Shown: in pieces, positions 35,040 to 41,892 of the stretch
Layout: each line of letters starts with the position of its first letter
Position numbering within the stretch: position 1 is the first letter of the stretch
Assembly: GCA_021296345.1 (NCBI GenBank)
Contig: JAGWAN010000015.1
Coordinates: 1 to 41,892, forward strand
Direction of reading: 5' to 3'
Length of the DNA: 41,892 bases
Source: Acidimicrobiia bacterium
Lineage (GTDB): Bacteria > Actinomycetota > Acidimicrobiia > Spongiisociales > Spongiisociaceae
Notes under the pieces: model-generated
Database searches by the model: none
What the model saw: only the letters and a program-made list of their open reading frames with translations
Told to the model about the DNA's origin: nothing
Translations under genes and position numbers: made by a program

Positions 35040-36596
35040 CTATTCGCTCCGGGTCCCGGATCCCCCGTCCCTCGGTAGATGGCGAGGCGGCATGAACTTC
35101 GCTACGAGTACCGAGCCGGCCAGCGCCACCCCGGCTGCCACCAATACGGCTACGCCGAGCGCATCCGAGAAGGCACTCCTTGCCGAATCCGCCAACCGCA
35201 CACCGACCTCGGCAGGCAACATCGAGGCTATCTTCGATGCCGCCCCCACCGAGTCACGGGCGGCGCTAGCCGCCTCCGTCGGCAATCCGGTCACGGCTCC
35301 GTCCATCCTCCCGCTGTACACGGTGTTCATCACAGAGCCCATCACCGCCACACCGAACGCTCCCGCTACCTGCCGGGTGACGTCGTTCATAGCCGAGGCC
35401 ACACCGGCGTTCGCCTCGGGCACCGCTCCCATGACGGAGTCGGTGGACGGGGCCATCACGTTTCCCATGCCGAAGGCCATGAAAAAGAAGGTCAGGCCGA
35501 TGGCCCAGTACTCGGTGTTCGGGTCCCAGAATGTGATCGAGATCAGTACAGCGGCGAGTACCGCGAGGCCTGGAGCCACTACTTTGTTCGAGCCCAACTT
35601 GGCGACCAGCCGGTGGCTGAGACCGGCGCCGACCGCGATGCCCAAGGCCACGGGAACCATCCGAGAGCCGGCTTCCAGCGGGGTGTAGCCCTGGACGAAC
35701 TGAAGGTACTGCGTCATTCCGAAGACCATCCCGAAAAGGGCGAAGAACCCGATCGAGATAGCCCCAGCACCTGCGGAGAATCTCGGATTCCGGAAGAACG
35801 CTAGGTTGAGCATCGGGTGTTCGGTTCTGGTCTCCCAGTAGACGAAGATCCCGACGAGGACCGCTCCAACCGCGAAGCCGGCGAGCACCAAGGCTTCCGT
35901 CCATCCCCGCACCGGGGCCTCGATGATCGAGAAGACCAGAATCGTCACAGCCGAAATGGACAGGATTGCACCCGGAATGTCCAACGGAACCGGGTCCGGA
36001 TCCCGGCTCTCGGGCACCAGCAGGACCCCTGCAACCAGCGCCACCACGATGATCGGGATATTGATGAAGAACACGGAGCCCCACCAGAAGTGCTCGAGAA
36101 GCAAGCCGCCGGCCAGAGGGCCGAGACCCACCCCCAGTCCGGAAACCCCGGCCCAGATCCCGATCGCCTTGCCTCGCTCGTCGCGGGGGAACACGTTGGT
36201 GAGGATCGAAAGGGTGGACGGCATGATGAGCGCTCCCCCGATTCCCATCAGGCCGCGAGCCGTGATGAGCTGACCGCTCGAACCCGCCAGCGCCGCGAAC
36301 AGGCTTGACACGCCGAAGATCACCAGGCCCACCTGGAGGGCGAGCCTTCGCCCGTAGCGGTCGCCCAGGGACCCCATCGTCAGCAGGAGCCCGGCGAATA
36401 CGAGGATATATGCGTCCACCATCCACTGAAGTGACGTGGCCGACGCGCCGAATTCCTGCTGCAGCGTAGGGATGGCCACGTTCAGGATGGTGTTGTCCAA
36501 GCCGATGATGAGAAGGCTCGTCGAGAGGACCCCGAGGGTCCACCATCGCCTCCGGTAGGCGACCGACGCTGTCGAGACCGACTCCGTTCCCGCCAT
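35040..36596 (-). CDS. MFS drug efflux transporter, DHA2 family
   Basis: Proton-driven exporter with 14 predicted helices, 518 residues. LDNTILNVAIPTLQQEF is motif D1, GSLGDRYGRRLAL is motif A, and GIWAGVSGLGVGLGPLAGGLLLEHFWWGSVFFINIP is the motif C region of DHA2 members (EmrB/QacA type). Substrates are probably amphipathic toxic compounds; this cannot be read from sequence. AGGAG six bases before the ATG at 36596 fixes the start, six codons inside the longest frame. It is the first gene of a two-gene unit with its TetR regulator. Confidence 0.9.
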   Translation of the reverse strand: MAGTESVSTASVAYRRRWWTLGVLSTSLLIIGLDNTILNVAIPTLQQEFGASATSLQWMVDAYILVFAGLLLTMGSLGDRYGRRLALQVGLVIFGVSSLFAALAGSSGQLITARGLMGIGGALIMPSTLSILTNVFPRDERGKAIGIWAGVSGLGVGLGPLAGGLLLEHFWWGSVFFINIPIIVVALVAGVLLVPESRDPDPVPLDIPGAILSISAVTILVFSIIEAPVRGWTEALVLAGFAVGAVLVGIFVYWETRTEHPMLNLAFFRNPRFSAGAGAISIGFFALFGMVFGMTQYLQFVQGYTPLEAGSRMVPVALGIAVGAGLSHRLVAKLGSNKVVAPGLAVLAAVLISITFWDPNTEYWAIGLTFFFMAFGMGNVMAPSTDSVMGAVPEANAGVASAMNDVTRQVAGAFGVAVMGSVMNTVYSGRMDGAVTGLPTEAASAARDSVGAASKIASMLPAEVGVRLADSARSAFSDALGVAVLVAAGVALAGSVLVAKFMPPRHLPRDGGSGTRSE

Positions 36597-36613
36597 GGTG
36601 ACTCCTCTTATCA

Positions 36614-36632
36614 AAACGCTACGGTAGCGTTT
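36614..36632. promoter_or_regulatory. TetR operator upstream of the efflux gene
   Basis: AAACGCTACGGTAGCGTTT: perfect eight-base arms around CGG, 18 bases before the MFS start codon and next to AT-rich TATAGA. Size and place fit a TetR dimer site that represses the pump operon. Confidence 0.75.
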
Positions 36633-36688
36633 CTATATTCTGTGGGCATCGCAGAACCTGTCAACTCACTGCGAGCGACCGCTGGGTC

Positions 36689-37279
36689 TCAAAGAGACTG
36701 GGAACTTCGCTGCGATACTTCCAGCGTCTCGTCGAGTGCCCTGCCGAGATTCTTCCGTGTTCCGGCGTTACCGATCACGAAGTCGGCTGCTTCCAACCAC
36801 TCCCCCCGGCTGGGCTGGACGGCCAGGCGAGCATCGATTTCCTCATCCGACATGCCCCGCCGCCTTAGCCGCTTCCTTCTGAGCTCGAGAGGCGCGTCGA
36901 TTATCACCCACACCCAGCCGTTGTCGAGCAGGTCCGCCAGGATCGGAATCTCCACGGCCACCGGACGCCTTCCTGCCTCCCGAACCCATCCGGCGATGCC
37001 ATCGCGAATGGCCGGGTGCGTCATGGCCTCGAGTTCGGCAAGCTGGTCCCGGTCGTGAAAGACTATACGTCCCAGCGCACGCCGATCGATCCTCCCGGCC
37101 GTCACAGCCTCAGGCCAGCGCTCGGCAACCTGGAGGGCTACCGGATGGTCTCCCGAGAGGATCGAATGACCAACCCGGTCGGCGTCCAGAACCGCGAAGC
37201 CCCGCTCGACCAGTAATTCCCCTGCCTGTGACTTACCCGAACCGATGCCTCCGCCGATGACCAACCGCAGCGGCTTCAT
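36689..37279 (-). CDS. coaE: Dephospho-CoA kinase
   Basis: Last step of coenzyme A synthesis: phosphorylates the 3'-OH of dephospho-CoA. 196 residues with P-loop GGGIGSGKS (9-17), DADRVGHSIL, FHDRDQLAELEAMTHPAIR, VAVEIPILADL and the lid segment RRRGMSDEEIDARL. The single-domain length is normal. It begins 20 bp after the inverted-repeat element copy 2, so its promoter may lie within or across the element. The rpsA-coaE order is typical for actinobacteria. Confidence 0.94.
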   Translation of the reverse strand: MKPLRLVIGGGIGSGKSQAGELLVERGFAVLDADRVGHSILSGDHPVALQVAERWPEAVTAGRIDRRALGRIVFHDRDQLAELEAMTHPAIRDGIAGWVREAGRRPVAVEIPILADLLDNGWVWVIIDAPLELRRKRLRRRGMSDEEIDARLAVQPSRGEWLEAADFVIGNAGTRKNLGRALDETLEVSQRSSQSL

Positions 37280-37299
37280 GGTCGGCCTCGTCTCACTAA

Positions 37300-37499
37300 C
37301 CCTGATTATTCATATTCCCGGCACGCCGATGCGCATCAGGCGAGTTCAATGTCATCACTGCGAAGCGGCCGTCTTCCACTCGGCGACGGGTGGCAGGCCA
37401 GGTCGCGGACAGAGCTGTCATGTGGCCATAACCCCAGGTCAGGCGACCCGGGGCACCCACTCCCTGCTCATGTGAACCCCCATCCACGAATAATTGGGG
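37300..37499. mobile_element. MITE-like inverted-repeat element, copy 2
   Basis: 200-bp relative of the element at 19326-19524, in the same orientation. Left end CCCTGATTATTCAT; right end reads CCCCAATTATTCGT on the other strand. TA flanks both ends. It lies between rpsA and coaE, and the TAA stop of rpsA is made at its right border. The minus frame again ends in an SPDAHRRAG--MNNQG-like string. No intact gene. Confidence 0.7.
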
Positions 37500-38918
37500 T
37501 TACCTGCGGCCGATCCCCCGCTCCTTCAGCTCCTGGAGGATCGCTTCCAGAGAGGCATCCACATCGAATGAGGGTTGCTTCTCCTCGCGGGTGTCCGCCC
37601 GCTCGAACTCGGATACGGCGGGACGCCGGCGACGAGGGGGACGATGGCCCGACTGCCGAGCGCTGAACTCGGGCAGGGCCTGCTTGATAGAGAAACTCAC
37701 GCGGCGGCGACCCTCGTCCATCTCGGTCAGCTTGACCTTGACCTGCTGGCCGATGGAAAGCTCCAACTCGGGAGACTCGACCCGGTGCATGGCGATCTCC
37801 GAGACGTGGACCAAGCCTTCAACGCCGTCTCCAACCGCAACGAAGGCGCCGAAGGGCACCGTCTTGATCACCTCTCCTTCAAGAACGGTCCCGACCTCGT
37901 GCTGGCGGCTGAACGCCTGCCACGGATCGTCGGTGGTCTGCTTGATGGATAGGGATATCCGTTCCCGATTGCGGTCGATCTCCAGAACCTTGACGGTTAC
38001 CTTCTGGCCGACCCTGACCACCTCCGATGGATGGTTGACGTGTTTCCAACTCAGCTCGGAGACGTGCACCAGGCCGTCCATTCCGCCCAGGTCTACGAAA
38101 GCCCCGAAGTTCACCACCGATGAGACCGAGCCGGTTCGGGTCTCGCCCACCGTGAGGTTGCTGAGGAACGCGCCTCTTTGCTCGGCCTGGGCCTCTTCGA
38201 GGTAGGCCCGCCGGGACAGCACCACGTTGTTGCGGTTACGGTCCAACTCGATGACCTTGGCCTCGATGTCCTCGCCCACGAACGGATCGAGATCACGAAC
38301 ACGGCGGAGATCGACCAGTGAGGCGGGCAGGAAGCCCCGGAGTCCGATGTCCACGATCAATCCGCCCTTGACTACTTCAATCACGGTACCCCGAACAGTG
38401 CCTTTGTTCTCCTTGACCGCTTCTATCTGACCCCAGACCCGTTCGTACAGAGCCCGCTTCTTGGACAGGATCAGGCGGCCCTGCTCGTCCTCCTTGTCGA
38501 TGACCAGCACCTCGATCTTCTGGCCGATCGAGACGATCTGGTCCGGGGTGGCGTTCTTGCGGATCGATAGTTCCTTGAGCGGAACGACGCCCTCGGATTT
38601 GTAACCGATATCGACGAGGACCTCATCCTGGCTCATGCTGACGACGTGACCCTCGAGGATGTCGCCCTCTTTGAATTCGAGAACGGTCTCGGCAATGGCG
38701 GCTTCGAAGTCCTCGGGGCCTAGGTCGTCCGGCAGGGAGCTGACGCTACGAGCCTTGATGGCAGGCGGCCCCATAACCGGGTTGTTCCCATCCGGGTTGG
38801 CGACCACCTCGGTCGGTACCACGACCGGTGGCAGGGATGCCACTGCGGCAGGGGATGCTTCCGACATGGCAGGGCCGGTGTCCTGTATCTTCTCTGTCTT
38901 ATCGGTGGGAGTTTCCAT
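37500..38918 (-). CDS. rpsA: 30S ribosomal protein S1
   Basis: mRNA-binding ribosomal protein, 472 residues. An unstructured N-terminus (1-80) is followed by four S1 repeats at about 84-153, 170-236, 256-325 and 342-410; the third and fourth are the best conserved (VNFGAFVDLGGMDGLVHVSELSW, VPFGAFVAVGDGVEGLVHVSEIA). Four repeats is the normal actinobacterial form. The C-terminal tail is basic, then acidic (RPPRRRRPAVSEF...LEAILQELKERGIGRR). AGGAAAG sits just before the ATG. The TAA stop coincides with the edge of the inverted-repeat element. Confidence 0.95.
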   Translation of the reverse strand: METPTDKTEKIQDTGPAMSEASPAAVASLPPVVVPTEVVANPDGNNPVMGPPAIKARSVSSLPDDLGPEDFEAAIAETVLEFKEGDILEGHVVSMSQDEVLVDIGYKSEGVVPLKELSIRKNATPDQIVSIGQKIEVLVIDKEDEQGRLILSKKRALYERVWGQIEAVKENKGTVRGTVIEVVKGGLIVDIGLRGFLPASLVDLRRVRDLDPFVGEDIEAKVIELDRNRNNVVLSRRAYLEEAQAEQRGAFLSNLTVGETRTGSVSSVVNFGAFVDLGGMDGLVHVSELSWKHVNHPSEVVRVGQKVTVKVLEIDRNRERISLSIKQTTDDPWQAFSRQHEVGTVLEGEVIKTVPFGAFVAVGDGVEGLVHVSEIAMHRVESPELELSIGQQVKVKLTEMDEGRRRVSFSIKQALPEFSARQSGHRPPRRRRPAVSEFERADTREEKQPSFDVDASLEAILQELKERGIGRR

Positions 38919-39136
38919 CTTTCCTATTTCTCTGCGGGGAGGACCTGGACTGGGGTTTGGGAGCCGGACGGATCACGCCCGGCAAAGCTGAACGGGTTGG
39001 GTGTCGTTGGTTGTGGACCTCCAGGCAGGAAACCGCCGCCGCTATGCGATACCGGTGACGGGGCGCCGAAGATTAACACCTCGCCGCCCGGCCACGCAGG
39101 CGTATTTGGGAGGGTATCAGCCCGTCATCCTGCACA
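38919..39136. other. polA-rpsA intergenic region
   Basis: 218 bp without a gene. On the minus strand TAATCT (39072-39077) is a possible -10 for rpsA, which would give a leader of about 150 bases. No convincing terminator for polA or riboswitch structure is seen. Confidence 0.35.
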
Positions 39137-41794
39137 CTAGCCCTTGACAGAGGCCAGGTCCGGTCCTGTTCCCATGTCGACGGTGAGCGGGACGTCGAGT
39201 TCCACCACCCCCTCCATCACTTCGCGGACGAGGCGGACGGTAGGTTCGACAGCGTCCTCCCGGACCTCGAACACTAGCTCGTCATGGATCTGGAGCAGCA
39301 TTCTGGCCTCATCGAGAGCCAGGCGGCTGTCCAGTTCGATCATCGCCATCTTGATCACATCGGCGGCGGAACCCTGAACCGGAGCGTTCAGAGCCATCCG
39401 CTCCCCCATCTGACGGGTACGCCAGTTGCCGGACAACAGCTCGGGAAGGTACCGGCGACGCCCGAAGAGGGTGGTGGTGTAGCCAACCCTACGGGCCTCC
39501 TGCACGACCTCCTTGAGGTATTGGCGCACGTCGGGGAACTGGCGGAAGTAGGTATCCATGTGCTCGCGGGCTTCCGCCCGGCCGATCTTCAGCCGGTCTG
39601 CTAGGCCGTACGCCTCCATCCCGTAGAGGAGCCCGAAGTTGATAGCTTTGGCCCGTCGCCTGGTGTCCGCGGTGACCTCGTCGGTGGCGAGCCCGAACAC
39701 ACGGGCCGCCGTGGCGGTGTGGATGTCCTCACCCGCCTTGAACGCACCCAACAGACCGGCGTCCTTGGAGAGGTGGGCAAGGATCCGGAGCTCGATCTGG
39801 GAGTAGTCCGCGACGACAAACTCGCAACCGTCAGACGCTACAAACGCCCGGCGGAGCGTCCGCCCGGTTTCCGAACGAACCGGGATGGTCTGCAGGTTGG
39901 GCCGATCGGACGAAAGGCGTCCGGTGGCTGCACCTGTCTGATTGAAGTGGGCGTGGATACGCCCTGACGGCTCCACCAGCGGCAGGAAGCTGTCGATGTA
40001 GCCGCTGCGGAGTTTCTCGATCTCACGATATCGCAGAAGCTTTGCCACTATAGGGTGGGCGTTCTCGAGCTTGGCCAGTACCGATGCGTCGGTACTCGGA
40101 ACTCCCCCGGGGGTCTTCTTCAGGACCGGCAAACCGAGCGTGTCGAACAAGACCTCCCGTAGCTGTAGCAGCGAGTTTATGTTGAAGGTCGTCTCTGCCA
40201 GCTCGTGGATCTCGGTCTCGAGCGTGGCGAGTTCCCCGCGCAGCGTTTCGCCAATACCCTCGAGGTAGTGCCCGTCGACGCCGATCCCGTGTTGCTCCAT
40301 TCGGGCCAGCACCCGTACCAGGGGCAACTCCATCTCCCGTAGCAGGGTCACCTGATCTCGATCCGCCAACTCTGCTTCCATGACGGCCTGCAAGGCCCTG
40401 ACCGCTATGGCTCTGGCCCCGGCAGCCTCCAGGTTCGGGCCTCCGCCGAAGTCGAAGGCGGCTTGGCCGTCATCTGTCCCCCCGTTGTCGGTGGCGGTCA
40501 GGTCGACCGCCAGGAAGCGGGAGGCCAAGTCTTCCAGCGTCTCGGATCGGCCGGCCGGCCCGATAATGTATCCCGCCAGTTCAGGGTCGAACCCCACGCC
40601 TTCCAGCTCGTAGCCGATCCGGTGCATCTCCTGCACCAGTTCCTTCGACTTGTAGATCGATTGCGGCACGCCGGGATCGGCCATAGCGGGCGCGAGGTGA
40701 TCGAATAGCGACGCCGGCACGTAGAAGGCCGTCGCGGATATGGGTTCCAACCCCTCAGACGCCGGCTCCTCGAGAAGCGGGACGACCATCAACCCCGTTA
40801 GCTCGCCCGACTCGTGAACGGGCTCCAGGGCCAGACCTTCCGCGCGTGCGAGCGTGGAGACCTCGGTCGCCGACGCCACCACCCGGACTTCCACCTCGAT
40901 GGTCGTCTCCGTGGCTGGAGCGGAACTTCTCTCTTGCTCCGTCAGGCGTTTCCAGAGGGTGGCGAACTCCAGGCGGTCGAAGACTGCTTGTATCGACGGC
41001 CAGTCAAGATCCCCCCTGCGGAGACTGTCTTCGTCGACTTCGAGATCGAGGTCATCAACCAGCGCCATCAGTTGGCGGTTGAGCATGACCTGGTCCTGGT
41101 GGGTAGTCAGGTTGCTGCGTAGCCTGGGGGGGAAGCTCTCGAGATGAGCGAAGACCCCCTCCAGGTCGTCGAATTGCGACAGGAGCCGGGCGGCGGTCTT
41201 CTCCCCCACCCCTGGAACACCGGGCAGGTTGTCGGATGTGTCGCCCCGCAGGGCCGCGTAGTCCAGATACTGCCCCGGCCGCACCCCGTACTTGCCCTCG
41301 ACCCACTCGGGATCGACCACCACCGTATCGGAAATGCCGCGACGGGTGTAGATCACCCTCACGGTCGGGGACACCAGCTGGAAGCTGTCGCGGTCTCCCG
41401 TGACCACCAGCACCTCCCACCCGAGGTCGGTCACCGTCTTCGCCAGCGTCGCGATCACGTCGTCGGCTTCGAATCCGGGGCGTTCCATCTGGACGATCCC
41501 CATGGATTCCAGCACTTCACGGATCAAGGGGAGCTGGCTACGGAACACGTCCGGCGCCGATTCTCTCTGGGCCTTGTACTCGGCGTAGCGCTCGGTGCGG
41601 AAGGTGGATCTCCCCACATCCCAGGCCACCGCCAAGCCGTCGGGCCGGTGCTCGCCGAGCAGCTTGATCAGCATCGACGTGAACCCGAACGCGGCGTTGG
41701 TCACCTGGCCGGAGCTGGTGGAGAGGTCGGGCGGAAGGGCGTAGAAGGCGCGATAGGCGAGGCTATGGCCATCCACAACCGCCAGGGTGGGCAT
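39137..41794 (-). CDS. polA: DNA polymerase I
   Basis: Repair and Okazaki-fragment polymerase, 885 residues. N-terminal 5' nuclease domain (VVDGHSLAYRAFYALP, RPGFEADDVIATLAK, VTGDRDSFQLV, GVPGVGEKTAARLL). The middle domain (about 290-470) lacks the DxE and other acidic residues of the 3'-5' exonuclease, so proofreading is lost, as in Taq and many actinobacterial enzymes. Polymerase motifs: A DYSQIELR (about 661), B RRRAKAINFGLLYGMEAYGL region (about 711-730), C QIHDELVFEV (about 834). A TACGAT box lies one base before the ATG, too close to be its promoter. Confidence 0.96.
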   Translation of the reverse strand: MPTLAVVDGHSLAYRAFYALPPDLSTSSGQVTNAAFGFTSMLIKLLGEHRPDGLAVAWDVGRSTFRTERYAEYKAQRESAPDVFRSQLPLIREVLESMGIVQMERPGFEADDVIATLAKTVTDLGWEVLVVTGDRDSFQLVSPTVRVIYTRRGISDTVVVDPEWVEGKYGVRPGQYLDYAALRGDTSDNLPGVPGVGEKTAARLLSQFDDLEGVFAHLESFPPRLRSNLTTHQDQVMLNRQLMALVDDLDLEVDEDSLRRGDLDWPSIQAVFDRLEFATLWKRLTEQERSSAPATETTIEVEVRVVASATEVSTLARAEGLALEPVHESGELTGLMVVPLLEEPASEGLEPISATAFYVPASLFDHLAPAMADPGVPQSIYKSKELVQEMHRIGYELEGVGFDPELAGYIIGPAGRSETLEDLASRFLAVDLTATDNGGTDDGQAAFDFGGGPNLEAAGARAIAVRALQAVMEAELADRDQVTLLREMELPLVRVLARMEQHGIGVDGHYLEGIGETLRGELATLETEIHELAETTFNINSLLQLREVLFDTLGLPVLKKTPGGVPSTDASVLAKLENAHPIVAKLLRYREIEKLRSGYIDSFLPLVEPSGRIHAHFNQTGAATGRLSSDRPNLQTIPVRSETGRTLRRAFVASDGCEFVVADYSQIELRILAHLSKDAGLLGAFKAGEDIHTATAARVFGLATDEVTADTRRRAKAINFGLLYGMEAYGLADRLKIGRAEAREHMDTYFRQFPDVRQYLKEVVQEARRVGYTTTLFGRRRYLPELLSGNWRTRQMGERMALNAPVQGSAADVIKMAMIELDSRLALDEARMLLQIHDELVFEVREDAVEPTVRLVREVMEGVVELDVPLTVDMGTGPDLASVKG

Positions 41795-41835
41795 GCGATG
41801 ATCGTAGCCGTAGTCTTAGAGGGCGCGCGGATTGC

Positions 41836-41892
41836 TTAGTTGGTGGGGTTCCAGCGGTTTCTCCAGTCGATGAGTTTGATGGTGATGATCAG
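41836..41892 (-). CDS. C-terminal end of an unidentified gene (partial)
   Basis: The frame entering from the window edge reads 18 residues ending KLIDWRNRWNPTN and a TAA. High-GC codon choice fits coding sequence, and it lies 41 bp before polA on the same strand. Too short to identify; the basic, Trp-rich end could belong to many families. Confidence 0.3.
   Translation of the reverse strand: MIITIKLIDWRNRWNPTN

Overview
This is a high-GC actinobacterial chromosome segment. It carries a complete Pup-proteasome locus (pafC, pafB, pafA, prcA, prcB, pup, dop, arc/mpa, trmI), a mycothiol-dependent formaldehyde dehydrogenase, PafBC-type DNA-damage regulators, and promoters with TAnnnT -10 boxes, several of them so close to the start codon that leaderless mRNAs are likely. 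Gene order and protein character fit a deep-branching Actinomycetota lineage such as Acidimicrobiia; this is an inference, because no rRNA is present.

Layout. (1) 1-10.5 kb, all minus strand: a 33-residue membrane peptide, trmI, arc, dop, pup, prcB, prcA, pafA, pafB, pafC, tatA/B and tatC (cut by the window edge). Most junctions are ATGA or GTGA overlaps. (2) 10.5-16.4 kb: a gene-free stretch with a strong hairpin, small membrane proteins, a gamma-class carbonic anhydrase, tRNA-Leu(GAG), an MBL-fold hydrolase next to S-(hydroxymethyl)mycothiol dehydrogenase, a DUF3179 protein and secG. (3) 16.6-22.3 kb: gpmA, tpiA, pgk, a ~200 bp inverted-repeat element, rapZ and uvrC. In the usual actinobacterial order yvcK, whiA and gap lie between rapZ and pgk; here only the element is found. 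(4) 22.3-27.3 kb: an accessory osmolyte island (below). (5) 27.3-33.2 kb: a methyltransferase, a Phd-like antitoxin remnant, uvrA and uvrB. (6) 33.3-36.6 kb: a ureohydrolase and a TetR/MFS efflux pair with a palindromic operator. (7) 36.7-41.8 kb: coaE, a second copy of the ~200 bp element, rpsA and polA, then the last codons of an unidentified gene.

The most notable system is at 22.3-27.3 kb. A minus-strand gene encodes one 697-residue polypeptide that joins a ProX-type glycine-betaine-binding domain (three aromatic-box tryptophans and the disulfide pair conserved) to a GluR0-like ligand-gated channel: S1, M1, a pore with the K+ selectivity filter TVGYGD, M2, S2. It is divergent from an operon encoding a BCCT-family betaine transporter and, by a GTGA overlap, a ProX-like lipoprotein homologous to the channel's N-terminal domain. 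Together they look like a betaine-sensing and uptake module in which a K+ channel could be gated by external compatible solute, and in which a secondary transporter may be served by a binding protein. The architecture follows from the sequence; the physiology is inference.

The islands at 22.3-28.1 kb and 33.3-36.6 kb interrupt an otherwise conserved backbone (polA-rpsA-coaE-uvrB-uvrA-uvrC-rapZ-pgk-tpiA-secG). Remnants of small repeats and selfish elements mark several of its junctions.
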